Origin: Pseudomonas aylmerensis
GTDB taxonomy: Bacteria > Pseudomonadota > Gammaproteobacteria > Pseudomonadales > Pseudomonadaceae
Direction: 5' to 3'
Assembly: GCF_001702265.1 (NCBI RefSeq)
Contig: NZ_MAUE01000045.1
Coordinates: 310,001-374,000 of the forward strand
Length of the DNA: 64,000 nucleotides
The translations under genes and the position numbers were made by a program. The notes below the pieces were generated by a model that was not told where the DNA came from, made no database searches, and saw only the letters and a program-made list of their open reading frames with translations. Positions 42,586-50,972 of this stretch are shown piece by piece. Numbering within the stretch: position 1 is the first letter of the stretch; every line of letters starts with the position of its first letter.

Positions 42586-43520
42586 ACGACGAACTGATCG
42601 ACAGCGCCACGCAGTGGTACGTACTGCTGCGCTCCGGCCAGGCCACGACGCAGGATTGGCAGCGTTATCACCAATGGCGCGCGGCCGACCCCCGCCATGA
42701 TGCCTTGTGCCGGCAGTTGGAAACCCGCCTCGGGGTGTTCCAGGTGCCGCAGGCGCAAGGCGTCAGCGGCAAAGTCGTGCAGCAGGCGTTGGAGGCGCCG
42801 TCCAGTCGCCGCCAGGTATTGCAGATCGCCCTGGCCGGCGCCGGCGTGGCCGTCGGCGCCGTGCTGCTGGCCAAACCCATGGGGCTGTCGGAACTCACGG
42901 CGGATGTGCGCACCGGCACCGGCGAGCGGCGCACCGTGACCCTGGATGACGGCAGCGAATTGCTGCTCAACGCCCAGAGCGCGGCCGACATTCAGTTCGA
43001 CCCGCAACGGCGCCTGGTGCGCCTGCGCGAAGGTGAGCTGCTGGCCAAGGTCGCCAGTGATCGCCTGCGGCCGTTTCTGATCCAGACCGACCAGGCGTGC
43101 CTGCGCGCCTACGGCAACCGCTTTCTGGTGCGTGAGCGTGAAGGGCAGGGCCAGGTCGTCGCGCTCAACGGCGCCGTCGAAATCGATGGGCAGAACGGCG
43201 AGCGCCTGCAACTGGCCGCCGGCCATGAAGTGCATTACGACCGCACGGGCTTCGGCCCGATGCAGGCCAGTTCTTCCGGCGCCACTGCCTGGGTGGACGG
43301 CTTCCTGCAAGTGCGCGACCGCCCGCTGGCTGAGGTCATCGACGCGCTGCGCCCCTACCACCAGGGCGTGCTGCGCCTGGATCCGGCCGTGGCCGAGTTG
43401 CGCGTGAGCGGCCTCTACCGCCTGGACAACCCCCAGCAGATCCTCGACACCCTGGCGCGCACTTTGCCGATCCACATCACCCGCCGCACCGGCCTGTGGG
43501 TGACCGTTAGTGCGGCCTGA
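42582..43520 (+). CDS. FecR-family anti-sigma/sigma regulator
   Basis: The 312-residue protein has a cytosolic N-terminal domain (DUF4880-like, WYVLLRSGQATTQDWQRYHQWRAADPRHDAL), one membrane helix at about residues 83-102, and a periplasmic FecR domain (residues 110-210, LDDGSELLLNAQSAADI). A short STN-like end follows. It senses the loaded TonB receptor and controls the ECF factor that it overlaps. A REPIN-like repeat follows it. Confidence 0.9.
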   Translation: MNDELIDSATQWYVLLRSGQATTQDWQRYHQWRAADPRHDALCRQLETRLGVFQVPQAQGVSGKVVQQALEAPSSRRQVLQIALAGAGVAVGAVLLAKPMGLSELTADVRTGTGERRTVTLDDGSELLLNAQSAADIQFDPQRRLVRLREGELLAKVASDRLRPFLIQTDQACLRAYGNRFLVREREGQGQVVALNGAVEIDGQNGERLQLAAGHEVHYDRTGFGPMQASSSGATAWVDGFLQVRDRPLAEVIDALRPYHQGVLRLDPAVAELRVSGLYRLDNPQQILDTLARTLPIHITRRTGLWVTVSAA

Positions 43521-43524
43521 TTTG

Positions 43525-43601
43525 CTGTGGGCGTTGGCTTGCTTGCGATGCCTGCCCGTTACATCGCGTCGATGCCATCGCAGGCACGCCAGCGCCTACA
43601 G
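43525..43601. repeat. REPIN after fecR-like gene
   Basis: CTGTGGGCGTTGGCTTGC faces GCCAGCGCCTACAG with inner GATGCC/GGCATC-type pairing. The arms are less perfect than in other copies. Confidence 0.65.
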
Positions 43602-43634
43602 GGTTTGCGCTTCGAAAGTGGGTTCTAAGGACAT

Positions 43635-43652
43635 AACCAAACGATCTGCAAG
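43635..43652 (+). promoter_or_regulatory. 18-bp element shared with the desaturase promoter (copy 2)
   Basis: AACCAAACGATCTGCAAG is identical to 40169-40186 and lies 80 bases before the receptor start. GGACATAAC overlaps its 5' side and recurs before the sigma gene near 42042. Confidence 0.55.
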
Positions 43653-43731
43653 TTTTCCCGCGGCCGTCCCACATCACTCCCGTAAGCGCTGCGGGGAGCA
43701 GCGTTCTCGAGTTTCCTTGGGGGGAGCCAAA

Positions 43732-46374
43732 GTGAATCAGTTCAACCGTGTGCCGCTGCGAACCTTTGCCCTGGTGCCGTTGGCCAGTCTGTTTTTTTCG
43801 TTTGCCGCCAGTGCCGAAGAGGTGCGCCAGGTCTACCACATCGCGCCCGGCCCGCTGGATGAGGTGCTGCTGGACATCAGTCGCCAAAGCGGCCAGGTAA
43901 TTTCGTTTACGCCGCAACTGGGCAATTATTCCTCGGCCCGTGTCGACGGTTCGCTGTCGGCGCAACAGGCGGTCGACGCCGCGCTCAAGGGCACCGGCCT
44001 GCACGTGCAGGTCAGCCCGGACGGCGCCTTTGTGATCAAGGAAGGCGCGGCCAAAAGTGCCCAGGCCACCAGCAGCGTCAAGGCCCAGACCAGCGCCGCC
44101 CAGGCACCGACCCTGGACCGCGTGGTGGCCATCGGCACCCGCCGCAGCGACGCCACCGCCCTGACCAGCGCGGCCCCGGTGGACGTGATCAACGCCGCAG
44201 AACTCAAGCAAACCGGCGCGACCAGCCTTAACCAGGCACTGTTCCAGTTGCTGCCCTCGTTCAACTTTCCGCAGAACAACAGCGCCACGCGCGGGCAGGA
44301 TCCCAAGGGGGCCTCGCTGCGTGGCCTGTCACCCGACCAGACCCTGGTGCTGATCAACGGCAAGCGCCGGCACACCTCGGCGGTGGTGAATATCTCCGGT
44401 GGCGTGCCGTTCATTGGCGCGCAGCCGGTGGACCTGGACATGATCCCCATCAGCGCCATCGACCATGTCGAAGTGCTGCGTGATGGCGCCTCGGCGCAGT
44501 ACGGCTCGGATGCGGTGGCCGGGGTGGTCAACATCGTGCTCAAGGAGCGTGACAGCGGCGGTGGCATCAACACGCAATTGGGCAAGTACGCCCAGGGCGA
44601 TGGCTTCAGCAAGACCACCGACGGCTGGTACGGCATCGGTTTGCCGGGGGATGGTTTCCTCACGCTGAGCTTCAACACCCTGAACAACAAGCCCGACGAT
44701 ATCGGCGACAAGTACGTCGCCGACGGCCAGTTGCAAGACCCGCGTTGGGGCGGGGCCGGGCGCGACAAATACAACCTGGCGGCGAATGCCGAGATTGGCC
44801 TGAACGATCAATGGCGGCTCTACAGCTTCGCCACCTTCGGCCAGGACACCTCGGTCAACAACACGCCGCCGCTGTTGGCCAGCAGCCCGAACAACGTCGC
44901 GTCGATCTACCCCGGCGGCACGATTCCCAAGTACCGCTACCGCTATGAAGACGGCGCCGTCACCGTGGGCACGCGCTATGAAGACGAATCCATCGGCCGC
45001 TTCGACCTGAGCGCGACGTATGGCCGTGACGAGCACGACGAGTTGGCGTTCAACACCGTCAACCCGAGCTATGGCGCCAACAGCCCGACCAAATTCAACG
45101 TCGCGACGCTGGTCAACGATCAGACCAACATCACCCTCGACTATGCCAAGGACCTCGACGTGAACTGGTCCAGCCATCCGCTGACCGTCTCCGCTGGCGT
45201 GGCCTACCGGCACGAGCAATATCGCCTCGAGGCCGGGGACTACGACTCCTACTCCTACGGCGGTATCGACAACGTGCAGGTGGGCGCGGTGCAAGCGTCG
45301 GGCTTGACCCCGGACGATGCCGGCACCTTCAAGCGCGATGTCGGCGGCGTGTATTTCGGCCTGGAAAACCAGGTCACCGACAAGCTGCAAGTCGGCGTCG
45401 CCGGGCGCACCGAGCACTACTCGGACTTCGGTTCCGCCACCACCGGCAAGCTCTCGGCGCGCTATGACTTCACCCCGCAAGTGGGGCTGCGCGGCACGAT
45501 CAACAATGCCTATCACGCGCCAAGCCTGGGCCAGATCGGCACGTCCTGGACCACCACCACCAACCTCGATGCCAATGGCAACCCGGTGCTGACCCGCATG
45601 CTGCCGGCCGACAACCCGGCAGCGCGGGCCCTCGGCGCACAGCCGCTCAAGCCGGAGAAGTCCACCAACTACTCGCTGGGATTGGTACTGCGTCCTACCG
45701 AGCATGCCTCGCTGACCATCGACGCCTACCAGATTTCGATTCGCGATCGCTTGTTGTTCAGCGGCGGTATCTCGGGACCGTTGGCTGAGCAGATCCTCAC
45801 CAATGCCGGCTACGGCCAGTACTCCTGGGCGCAGTTCATGACCAACGCCGCCGACACCCGCACCCGGGGCGTCGACATCGTCGGCAAGTACAACCTGGAC
45901 CTGGCGCAGTTCGGTGACCTGAACCTGTCGGCCGGCTATACCAAGGCGCGCACCACCATCGAGAAAGTCCACGAGAACCCCAACGGTTTCGAGGTGCTGA
46001 CCCGCGAAGCCCGGGGCTTTATCGAGCACGGCTACCCCGAAGACAAGCTGGTGTTCGGCGCGGTGCACACACTCAACCAATGGACCATTGCCCTCAACCA
46101 GACCCGCTACGGCAAGTACCGCAAATACGCGGCCGCCGAAGCCAACGCCCAGTACGACCAGGTGTTCAGTGCGCAATGGACCACTGACCTGGACGTGAAC
46201 TACGCGTTCACCAAGCAGCTGCGGGTGTCGGTCGGTGTGAACAACCTGTTCGACAGCAAGCCCGATGACTTCAACAGCCGCCTGCGTCAGACGCCGGGGC
46301 AGCAATACAGCTACCTGTCGCCGACCGCGCCGGAAGGGGCGTTCTACTACACGCGGCTCAGTTATGACTTTTAA
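43732..46374 (+). CDS. TonB-dependent receptor with STN signalling domain
   Basis: The 880-residue outer-membrane protein has a signal peptide (about residues 1-27) and an STN domain (about 30-105, YHIAPGPLDEVLLDISRQSG) that talks to FecR. A plug domain follows (about 130-250, SLRGLSPDQTLVLINGKRRH and VEVLRDGASAQYGSDAVAGVVNI), then a beta barrel ending in Phe. It imports a ligand, perhaps a metal chelate, and signals to the sigma factor. The GTG at 43732 is set by GGGGGGAG just before it; the longer open frame upstream lacks a signal peptide. The ligand is unknown. Confidence 0.92.
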   Translation: MNQFNRVPLRTFALVPLASLFFSFAASAEEVRQVYHIAPGPLDEVLLDISRQSGQVISFTPQLGNYSSARVDGSLSAQQAVDAALKGTGLHVQVSPDGAFVIKEGAAKSAQATSSVKAQTSAAQAPTLDRVVAIGTRRSDATALTSAAPVDVINAAELKQTGATSLNQALFQLLPSFNFPQNNSATRGQDPKGASLRGLSPDQTLVLINGKRRHTSAVVNISGGVPFIGAQPVDLDMIPISAIDHVEVLRDGASAQYGSDAVAGVVNIVLKERDSGGGINTQLGKYAQGDGFSKTTDGWYGIGLPGDGFLTLSFNTLNNKPDDIGDKYVADGQLQDPRWGGAGRDKYNLAANAEIGLNDQWRLYSFATFGQDTSVNNTPPLLASSPNNVASIYPGGTIPKYRYRYEDGAVTVGTRYEDESIGRFDLSATYGRDEHDELAFNTVNPSYGANSPTKFNVATLVNDQTNITLDYAKDLDVNWSSHPLTVSAGVAYRHEQYRLEAGDYDSYSYGGIDNVQVGAVQASGLTPDDAGTFKRDVGGVYFGLENQVTDKLQVGVAGRTEHYSDFGSATTGKLSARYDFTPQVGLRGTINNAYHAPSLGQIGTSWTTTTNLDANGNPVLTRMLPADNPAARALGAQPLKPEKSTNYSLGLVLRPTEHASLTIDAYQISIRDRLLFSGGISGPLAEQILTNAGYGQYSWAQFMTNAADTRTRGVDIVGKYNLDLAQFGDLNLSAGYTKARTTIEKVHENPNGFEVLTREARGFIEHGYPEDKLVFGAVHTLNQWTIALNQTRYGKYRKYAAAEANAQYDQVFSAQWTTDLDVNYAFTKQLRVSVGVNNLFDSKPDDFNSRLRQTPGQQYSYLSPTAPEGAFYYTRLSYDF

Positions 46375-46404
46375 ACCCTGATCTTGAAGGGGGTGGAGAT
46401 CAAC

Positions 46405-46491
46405 TGTGGGAGCTGGCTTGCCGGCGATTGCATCACCTCGGTCTTCCTGAAAAACCGAGGTGTCTGCATCGCAGGCAAGCAAGCTCCCACA
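46405..46491. repeat. REPIN after the TonB receptor gene
   Basis: TGTGGGAGCTGGCTTGCCGG faces GCAGGCAAGCAAGCTCCCACA, with inner CACCTCGGT/ACCGAGGTG. It is the CTGGCTTGCC subtype. Confidence 0.85.
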
Positions 46492-46533
46492 CTGCCCACT
46501 CTGGATCTGTTTTGAATCTCCAAGAGGCTACTC

Positions 46534-47547
46534 ATGAGAACACTAAAAAACCTGCTCGGTGGCTCGCTGCTGGCGCTGGCCGTCCTGGCCCAGCAAGCGC
46601 CTGCCGCCGAAGCCGTCAAACCCATCCACTTCGGTGACATCACCTGGGAAAGCGGCAGCCTGATCACCGAGGTCCTGCGCCTGATTGTCGAGAAAGGCTA
46701 CGGCCTGCCCACCGACACCTTGCCCGGCAGCACCGTGAGCCTGGAAGCGGCCCTGGCCAAGGACGATATCCAGGTGATTGGCGAAGAGTGGGCCGGGCGC
46801 AGTCCGGCGTGGGTCAAGGCCGAAAGCGAAGGCAAAGTGTTCGGCCTGGGCGACACGGTCAAGGGCGCGACCGAAGGGTGGTGGGTGCCGGAATACGTGA
46901 TCAAGGGCGACGCGGCACGCGGCATCAAACCGTTGGCGCCGGACCTCAAGTCGGTGGCCGACCTGGCGCGCTACAAGGATGTGTTCCGCGATCCCGAAGA
47001 CCCGACGCGTGGGCGTTTCCTCAACAGCCCAACCGGCTGGACCTCGGAGATCGTCAACAGCCAGAAACTCAAGGCCTACAAGCTTACTGACAGCTTCGTC
47101 AACTTCCGCACCGGCTCCGGCGCGGCGCTGGATGCCGAGGTGGCGTCGTCGATCCGGCGTGGCAAGCCGGTGTTGTTCTACTACTGGTCGCCGACCCCGC
47201 TGCTGGGGCGTTTCAAGCTGATCAAGCTGGAAGAACCGCCGTTCAGCGCCGAAGCCTGGAAGACGTTGTCCGACGCGAAAAACCCCAACCCGATCGGCAC
47301 CCGTTCGATGCCGGCGCGCCTGGCGATTGGCGTGTCCGCGCCGTTCAAGGCGCAGTACCCGCAACTGGTGAGCGTGTTTGAGAAGGTCGACCTGCCGATT
47401 GATCTGCTCAACGGCATCCTCGGGGACATGAGTGAGAAACGCACCCCGCCCCGCCAGGTGGCTGAAGCCTTCCTCAAGGACCATCCGCAGGTCTGGCAGC
47501 AGTGGGTTCCGGCGGATGTCGCCGCCAAGGTCAAGGAGGCGCTGTGA
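46534..47547 (+). CDS. OpuAC-type (betaine/choline family) substrate-binding protein
   Basis: The 337-residue exported protein has a signal peptide ending near APAAEA and a type 2 periplasmic binding fold of the glycine-betaine group, with IHFGDITWESGSLITEVLRLIVEKGYG and EEWAGRSPAWVKAE. Several tryptophans (WESG, EEWAG, EGWWVP, YYWSP) could make an aromatic cage for a quaternary amine. No ABC permease or ATPase lies nearby. It overlaps the next gene by one base (TGATG). Confidence 0.85.
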   Translation: MRTLKNLLGGSLLALAVLAQQAPAAEAVKPIHFGDITWESGSLITEVLRLIVEKGYGLPTDTLPGSTVSLEAALAKDDIQVIGEEWAGRSPAWVKAESEGKVFGLGDTVKGATEGWWVPEYVIKGDAARGIKPLAPDLKSVADLARYKDVFRDPEDPTRGRFLNSPTGWTSEIVNSQKLKAYKLTDSFVNFRTGSGAALDAEVASSIRRGKPVLFYYWSPTPLLGRFKLIKLEEPPFSAEAWKTLSDAKNPNPIGTRSMPARLAIGVSAPFKAQYPQLVSVFEKVDLPIDLLNGILGDMSEKRTPPRQVAEAFLKDHPQVWQQWVPADVAAKVKEAL

Positions 47548-48473
47548 TGCTGAAGATGTTTGCTGGCGTCGTCCTCTCGTTGATCGCCGGCCAGGTGTTG
47601 GCCGCCGAACCCGCCACCTTGCGCATCGGCTACCAGAAAAGCTCGGTGAGCATGGTCCTCGCCCGTGAGCACAAACTCTTCGAAGCGGCGTTGCCCGGCA
47701 CCCAGGTGCAGTGGATTGAATTCCTCGGCGGCCCGCCGCTGATCGAAGCCCTCAACGGCGGCAGCCTGGACATCGGCAATATCGGCGACATCCCGCCGAT
47801 CTTCGCCCAGGCCGCCGGCATCGAGTTGCAGTACTTTGCCGTCGAGCCCAACGAGGGCAAATCCGAAGCCGTGCTGGTGCCCAAGAACAGCAACGTGCAA
47901 AGCGTGGCCGAACTCAAGGGCAAGCGCGTGGCGTTGCTCAAGGGCTCCAGCGCGCACAACCTGTTCCTCAAGAGCCTGCTGCGCGCCGGCTTGCAATGGA
48001 AGGACGTCGACGTGGTGTACCTGTCGCCCTCGGATGGGCGCGCCGCCTTTGAACAGGGCAAGGTCGACGCCTGGGTGGTGTGGGATCCGTACTATCCGGC
48101 GGCGGTGGTCGACGGCTCCGCCCGCGTGCTCGGCGATGGCCAGGGCCTCAATCCTGCGGGCACGTTCTTCGTCGCCAGCAGCGCGTTTGTGCAACAGCAC
48201 CCGCAAGCCATCGGCCCGATTATCCAGACCCTGGCCAAGGCGCAGCGCCTGTCCCTCGACCAGCCCGAGGAAAGCATCGCGCTGATGGCCAAGACCCTCG
48301 GCCTGCCACCGGCGGTGGTCAAGAGCTACTTCGAACACCGTTCGTCGACCGCGATCCGCCCGCTGCAAGCCAGCGACATCGCCACTCAGCAACGCACCGC
48401 CGACCTGTTCTTCGCCAACGGCCTGATCCCGAAAAAGGTCGATGTGCAGCAAGTCGTCTTCAAGGCCCCATGA
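47547..48473 (+). CDS. SsuA/TauA-type substrate-binding protein
   Basis: The 308-residue exported protein has a signal peptide (MLKMFAGVVLSLIAGQVLAA) and the aliphatic-sulfonate binding fold: RIGYQKSSVSMVLAREHKLFE, GGSLDIGNIGDIPPIFAQAAG and GRAAFEQGKVDAWVVWDPYYP. Real ligands of this family range from sulfonates to thiamine precursors. AAGGAGG precedes the start inside the previous gene. It lacks its own permease and ATPase. The cyclodeaminase-like gene follows after 72 bases. Confidence 0.85.
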   Translation: MLKMFAGVVLSLIAGQVLAAEPATLRIGYQKSSVSMVLAREHKLFEAALPGTQVQWIEFLGGPPLIEALNGGSLDIGNIGDIPPIFAQAAGIELQYFAVEPNEGKSEAVLVPKNSNVQSVAELKGKRVALLKGSSAHNLFLKSLLRAGLQWKDVDVVYLSPSDGRAAFEQGKVDAWVVWDPYYPAAVVDGSARVLGDGQGLNPAGTFFVASSAFVQQHPQAIGPIIQTLAKAQRLSLDQPEESIALMAKTLGLPPAVVKSYFEHRSSTAIRPLQASDIATQQRTADLFFANGLIPKKVDVQQVVFKAP

Positions 48474-48545
48474 CCTTGCAGGGGCCCGGAAAGCCAGGCT
48501 CCTACGCAGGCGGGCAGGCGCTATTCCATTATCAGTGAGCAGACC

Positions 48546-49550
48546 ATGCAACCGATCTACATCGACTTTCTCAACGGCCTCGACATCGACGAGCTGCGCC
48601 TCACTAACGATGAAATCCTCGCCGCCATCGAAGCCAGCCTGGGTATCCAGGGCCGGGGCGAGGCGGTGATCGAGCCGCGTACCCACCTGATTCCCGGCGG
48701 CGGTATCAACGGCCACTTCAACGTACTGCGCGGTGTACTCGGCGGTGATATCGGCTACGCCGGCGTCAAGGTGGTAGGCGATTTTGTCGACAACTACCGC
48801 AAGGGCCTGCCCTCGGAATTGGCGATTCTCAACCTGCTGGACCCGGCCACGGGCATCCCCAGGGCGATCCTCGACGCTTCGGCGATCACCGACATGCGCA
48901 CCGGCGCAGTCACCGCCATTGGCGCCAAATACCTGGCCCGGCCCGACAGCAAAGTGCTGGCGCATATCGGCGCGCGCGGCACCGCGTACTGGAACGTGCG
49001 GCTGCTCGATCACCTGTTCGACTTCGAGGAAATCCGCGTGCATTCGCGCCGCAGCGAAAGCCGCGAAGCCTTCGCCGAGCGCCTGCGCCGCGACCTCGGC
49101 AAACCGGTGATTGTCACCGACGACTGGGAGTCCACCGTGCGCGGCGCCGACATCGTGGTCGAAGCTTCGCGCCTGGAGCAACCCGAGCCGTTGCTGCGCA
49201 CCGACTGGATCAAGCCCGGCGCCTTTGTCGTGCCCTACGGCACCATGAGCGCGGTGGAACTGTCGCTCACCGACATCATGAGCAAGCTGGTGGTGGATGA
49301 TTGGGGCCAGTGCAAGGGCGGCATGTTTGGCGCGTTGCGTGCGCATGTGGACGCCGGAAAACTCAGCGCCGAGACCTTGTACGCCGAGTTGGGGCAGATC
49401 GTCGCCGGCTTGAAAAGCGGCCGTGACAACCCCGAGGAAACCATCCTGTTCTGGCACCGCGGCTTGAGCCTCAGCGACATCGCCCTGGGCCATGCGTTGC
49501 TGGAAAAAGCCAAGCGCCTGGGGATTGGCCAGCGGCTGCGCTGGGCATGA
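48546..49550 (+). CDS. Ornithine cyclodeaminase/mu-crystallin family protein
   Basis: The 334-residue protein has the family core KGLPSELAILNLLDPATGIPRAILD, then DMRTGAVTAIGAKYLARPDSKVLAHIGARGTA with a variant dinucleotide loop (GARGTA). Members deaminate and cyclise ornithine, reduce imines, or act in siderophore building blocks (SbnB) and ectoine breakdown (EutC). The substrate cannot be fixed here. Its stop overlaps the start of the ammonia-lyase-like gene (ATGA), so the two are translated together. Confidence 0.83.
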   Translation: MQPIYIDFLNGLDIDELRLTNDEILAAIEASLGIQGRGEAVIEPRTHLIPGGGINGHFNVLRGVLGGDIGYAGVKVVGDFVDNYRKGLPSELAILNLLDPATGIPRAILDASAITDMRTGAVTAIGAKYLARPDSKVLAHIGARGTAYWNVRLLDHLFDFEEIRVHSRRSESREAFAERLRRDLGKPVIVTDDWESTVRGADIVVEASRLEQPEPLLRTDWIKPGAFVVPYGTMSAVELSLTDIMSKLVVDDWGQCKGGMFGALRAHVDAGKLSAETLYAELGQIVAGLKSGRDNPEETILFWHRGLSLSDIALGHALLEKAKRLGIGQRLRWA

Positions 49551-50935
49551 TTCACTTCGATCCCCAAGGGTTGGTGCTCGCCGATTTGCTGGCGATTGCC
49601 CGGCAGGATGCCCCGGCGGATTTCACCGTCCAGGCGCGACAACGTATCGACGCAGGCCATCGGTTGCTGCTCGAGTTGGCGGCCGCAGGCACACCGATCT
49701 ATGGCGTGACCACCGGCCTCGGTGCGGCCGTGGATACGCAGGTGGCACCGCTGCAGGCGAACATTCCCCTGGGGCGTGCGGTGGGCGTCGGGCGCCTGGC
49801 CAATCGACAGGAAGTGCGCGCGATCACGGCGGCGCGCCTGGCTGGGTTGGCCCAGGGCCGCGCGGGGATTTCACCGGCGGCAGCGGACGCCTTGCTGGCG
49901 TTGCTCAACTCGGGTGTCGAGCCCGAAGTGCCACTGCTCGGATCGCTGGGCGAAAGCGACCTGGCGCCCCTGGCACACTTGAGCCTGGCGCTGGACGTGC
50001 CGTTGACCGGCAAGGATGGCCTGGCGCTGGTGTCGGCGAATGCGGCGAGTGTCGGGCTGGGCGCCTTGCTGGTCTTCGAGGCGCGGCAGGCGTTGGAGGC
50101 CTTGATGGCGGCGCTGGCGTTGGCGTGCGAAGGCTACCGCGCCAACCTCAGCCCGTTCCAGTCGTGGGCGTCACGCCTGCGCCCGGCGCCGGGGCAGACT
50201 GAACAGTCGGCCGCGTTGTTGCAGTTGCTGGCCGGCGGCGAGCTGGCAGACCAGCCCCGCCGCCTGCAGGACCCGCTGAGCTTTCGCTGTGCCACGGTGG
50301 TCCAGGGCGCGGCGCAGCAGGCGTTGCAGCAACTGCATGCACTGGTCGAACTGGAACTGCGCAGTGGTGCGGATAACCCGGCGTTGATCAGCGAAGACGC
50401 GTTGGTCTTGGCCACCGCCAATTTCGACAGCACTCATCTGGCGCTGGCCGCCGAAGGCTTGGGCCTGGCGCTGAGTCGCGTCGCCGCGTGCAGCGCCGAA
50501 CGGATTGCCAAGCTGCTTTCGCCGACGTCCAGCGATTTACCGCGTTTTCTGATCACCCAGCCAGGGCATGTGGGGATGGCGGCGTTGCAGCGCACCAGCT
50601 CGGCACTGGTCGCCGAGATCGGGCATTTGGCCAATCCGTTGCCCGCTGTGAGCGTGCCGGTGGCGGACCGCGTGGAAGACTACGCCGGGCAGGCGCTGGC
50701 TGTGGTCGACAAGACCCGCCGCCTGACCGAGCGCGTGTTGTGGCTGGCAAGTATCGAGCTGATCGTGGCGGCACAGGCGGTGGACCTGCGCGGCCCCATG
50801 CAACTGGGGCAGGGCGTGCGGCAGATTCATGCCGCGGTGCGCAGCCGTGTGGCGCACCTGGATCAGGATCGCTCGGGCTCGGTGGATGTACTGGCGCTTG
50901 CCACCTTCCTCGAATCCAGCCCCTTCCCCCTGTAG
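49547..50935 (+). CDS. Histidine-ammonia-lyase homologue lacking the MIO triad
   Basis: The 462-residue protein aligns with HAL/PAL enzymes over most of its length. Conserved parts include IYGVTTGLG (catalytic Tyr at 52), QDPLSFRC and ATANFDSTHLALAAEGLGLAL. Where true lyases have GASGDLAPL, whose Ala-Ser-Gly cyclises to the MIO cofactor, this one reads GESDLAPL (residues 135-142), so one residue is missing and Ala is Glu. MIO cannot form. It may be an MIO-independent eliminase acting on a better leaving group, or a non-catalytic binder. It is not a frameshift, because both flanks stay in frame. Confidence 0.85.
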   Translation: MIHFDPQGLVLADLLAIARQDAPADFTVQARQRIDAGHRLLLELAAAGTPIYGVTTGLGAAVDTQVAPLQANIPLGRAVGVGRLANRQEVRAITAARLAGLAQGRAGISPAAADALLALLNSGVEPEVPLLGSLGESDLAPLAHLSLALDVPLTGKDGLALVSANAASVGLGALLVFEARQALEALMAALALACEGYRANLSPFQSWASRLRPAPGQTEQSAALLQLLAGGELADQPRRLQDPLSFRCATVVQGAAQQALQQLHALVELELRSGADNPALISEDALVLATANFDSTHLALAAEGLGLALSRVAACSAERIAKLLSPTSSDLPRFLITQPGHVGMAALQRTSSALVAEIGHLANPLPAVSVPVADRVEDYAGQALAVVDKTRRLTERVLWLASIELIVAAQAVDLRGPMQLGQGVRQIHAAVRSRVAHLDQDRSGSVDVLALATFLESSPFPL

Positions 50936-50962
50936 GCGCCGGCAAGCCGGCTGCTACAGGGG
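50927..50962. repeat. REP-like hairpin overlapping a stop codon
   Basis: CCCCTGTAGGCGCCGGC pairs with GCCGGCTGCTACAGGGG (one bulge). The TAG stop of the lyase-like gene is inside the left arm. It probably also ends transcription. Confidence 0.7.
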
Positions 50963-50972
50963 TCGTGTGTGT

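Noticed and set aside
47181..49493. Long antisense open frame of about 770 codons
   Set aside because: It is the complement of three well-supported genes in GC-rich DNA. Its composition is low-complexity and it matches no family. The same applies to long antisense frames under fadD1, the TonB receptor and gntP.
49547..50935. Annotation as histidine ammonia-lyase HutH
   Set aside because: The MIO triad is absent and no hutU or hutI lies nearby, so a role in normal histidine breakdown is not supported.
49547..50935. Firm annotation as ergothionase
   Set aside because: The absence of MIO and a betaine-type binding protein nearby fit the idea, but I cannot verify the specific catalytic residues of that enzyme from this sequence alone. 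It is kept only as a hypothesis.
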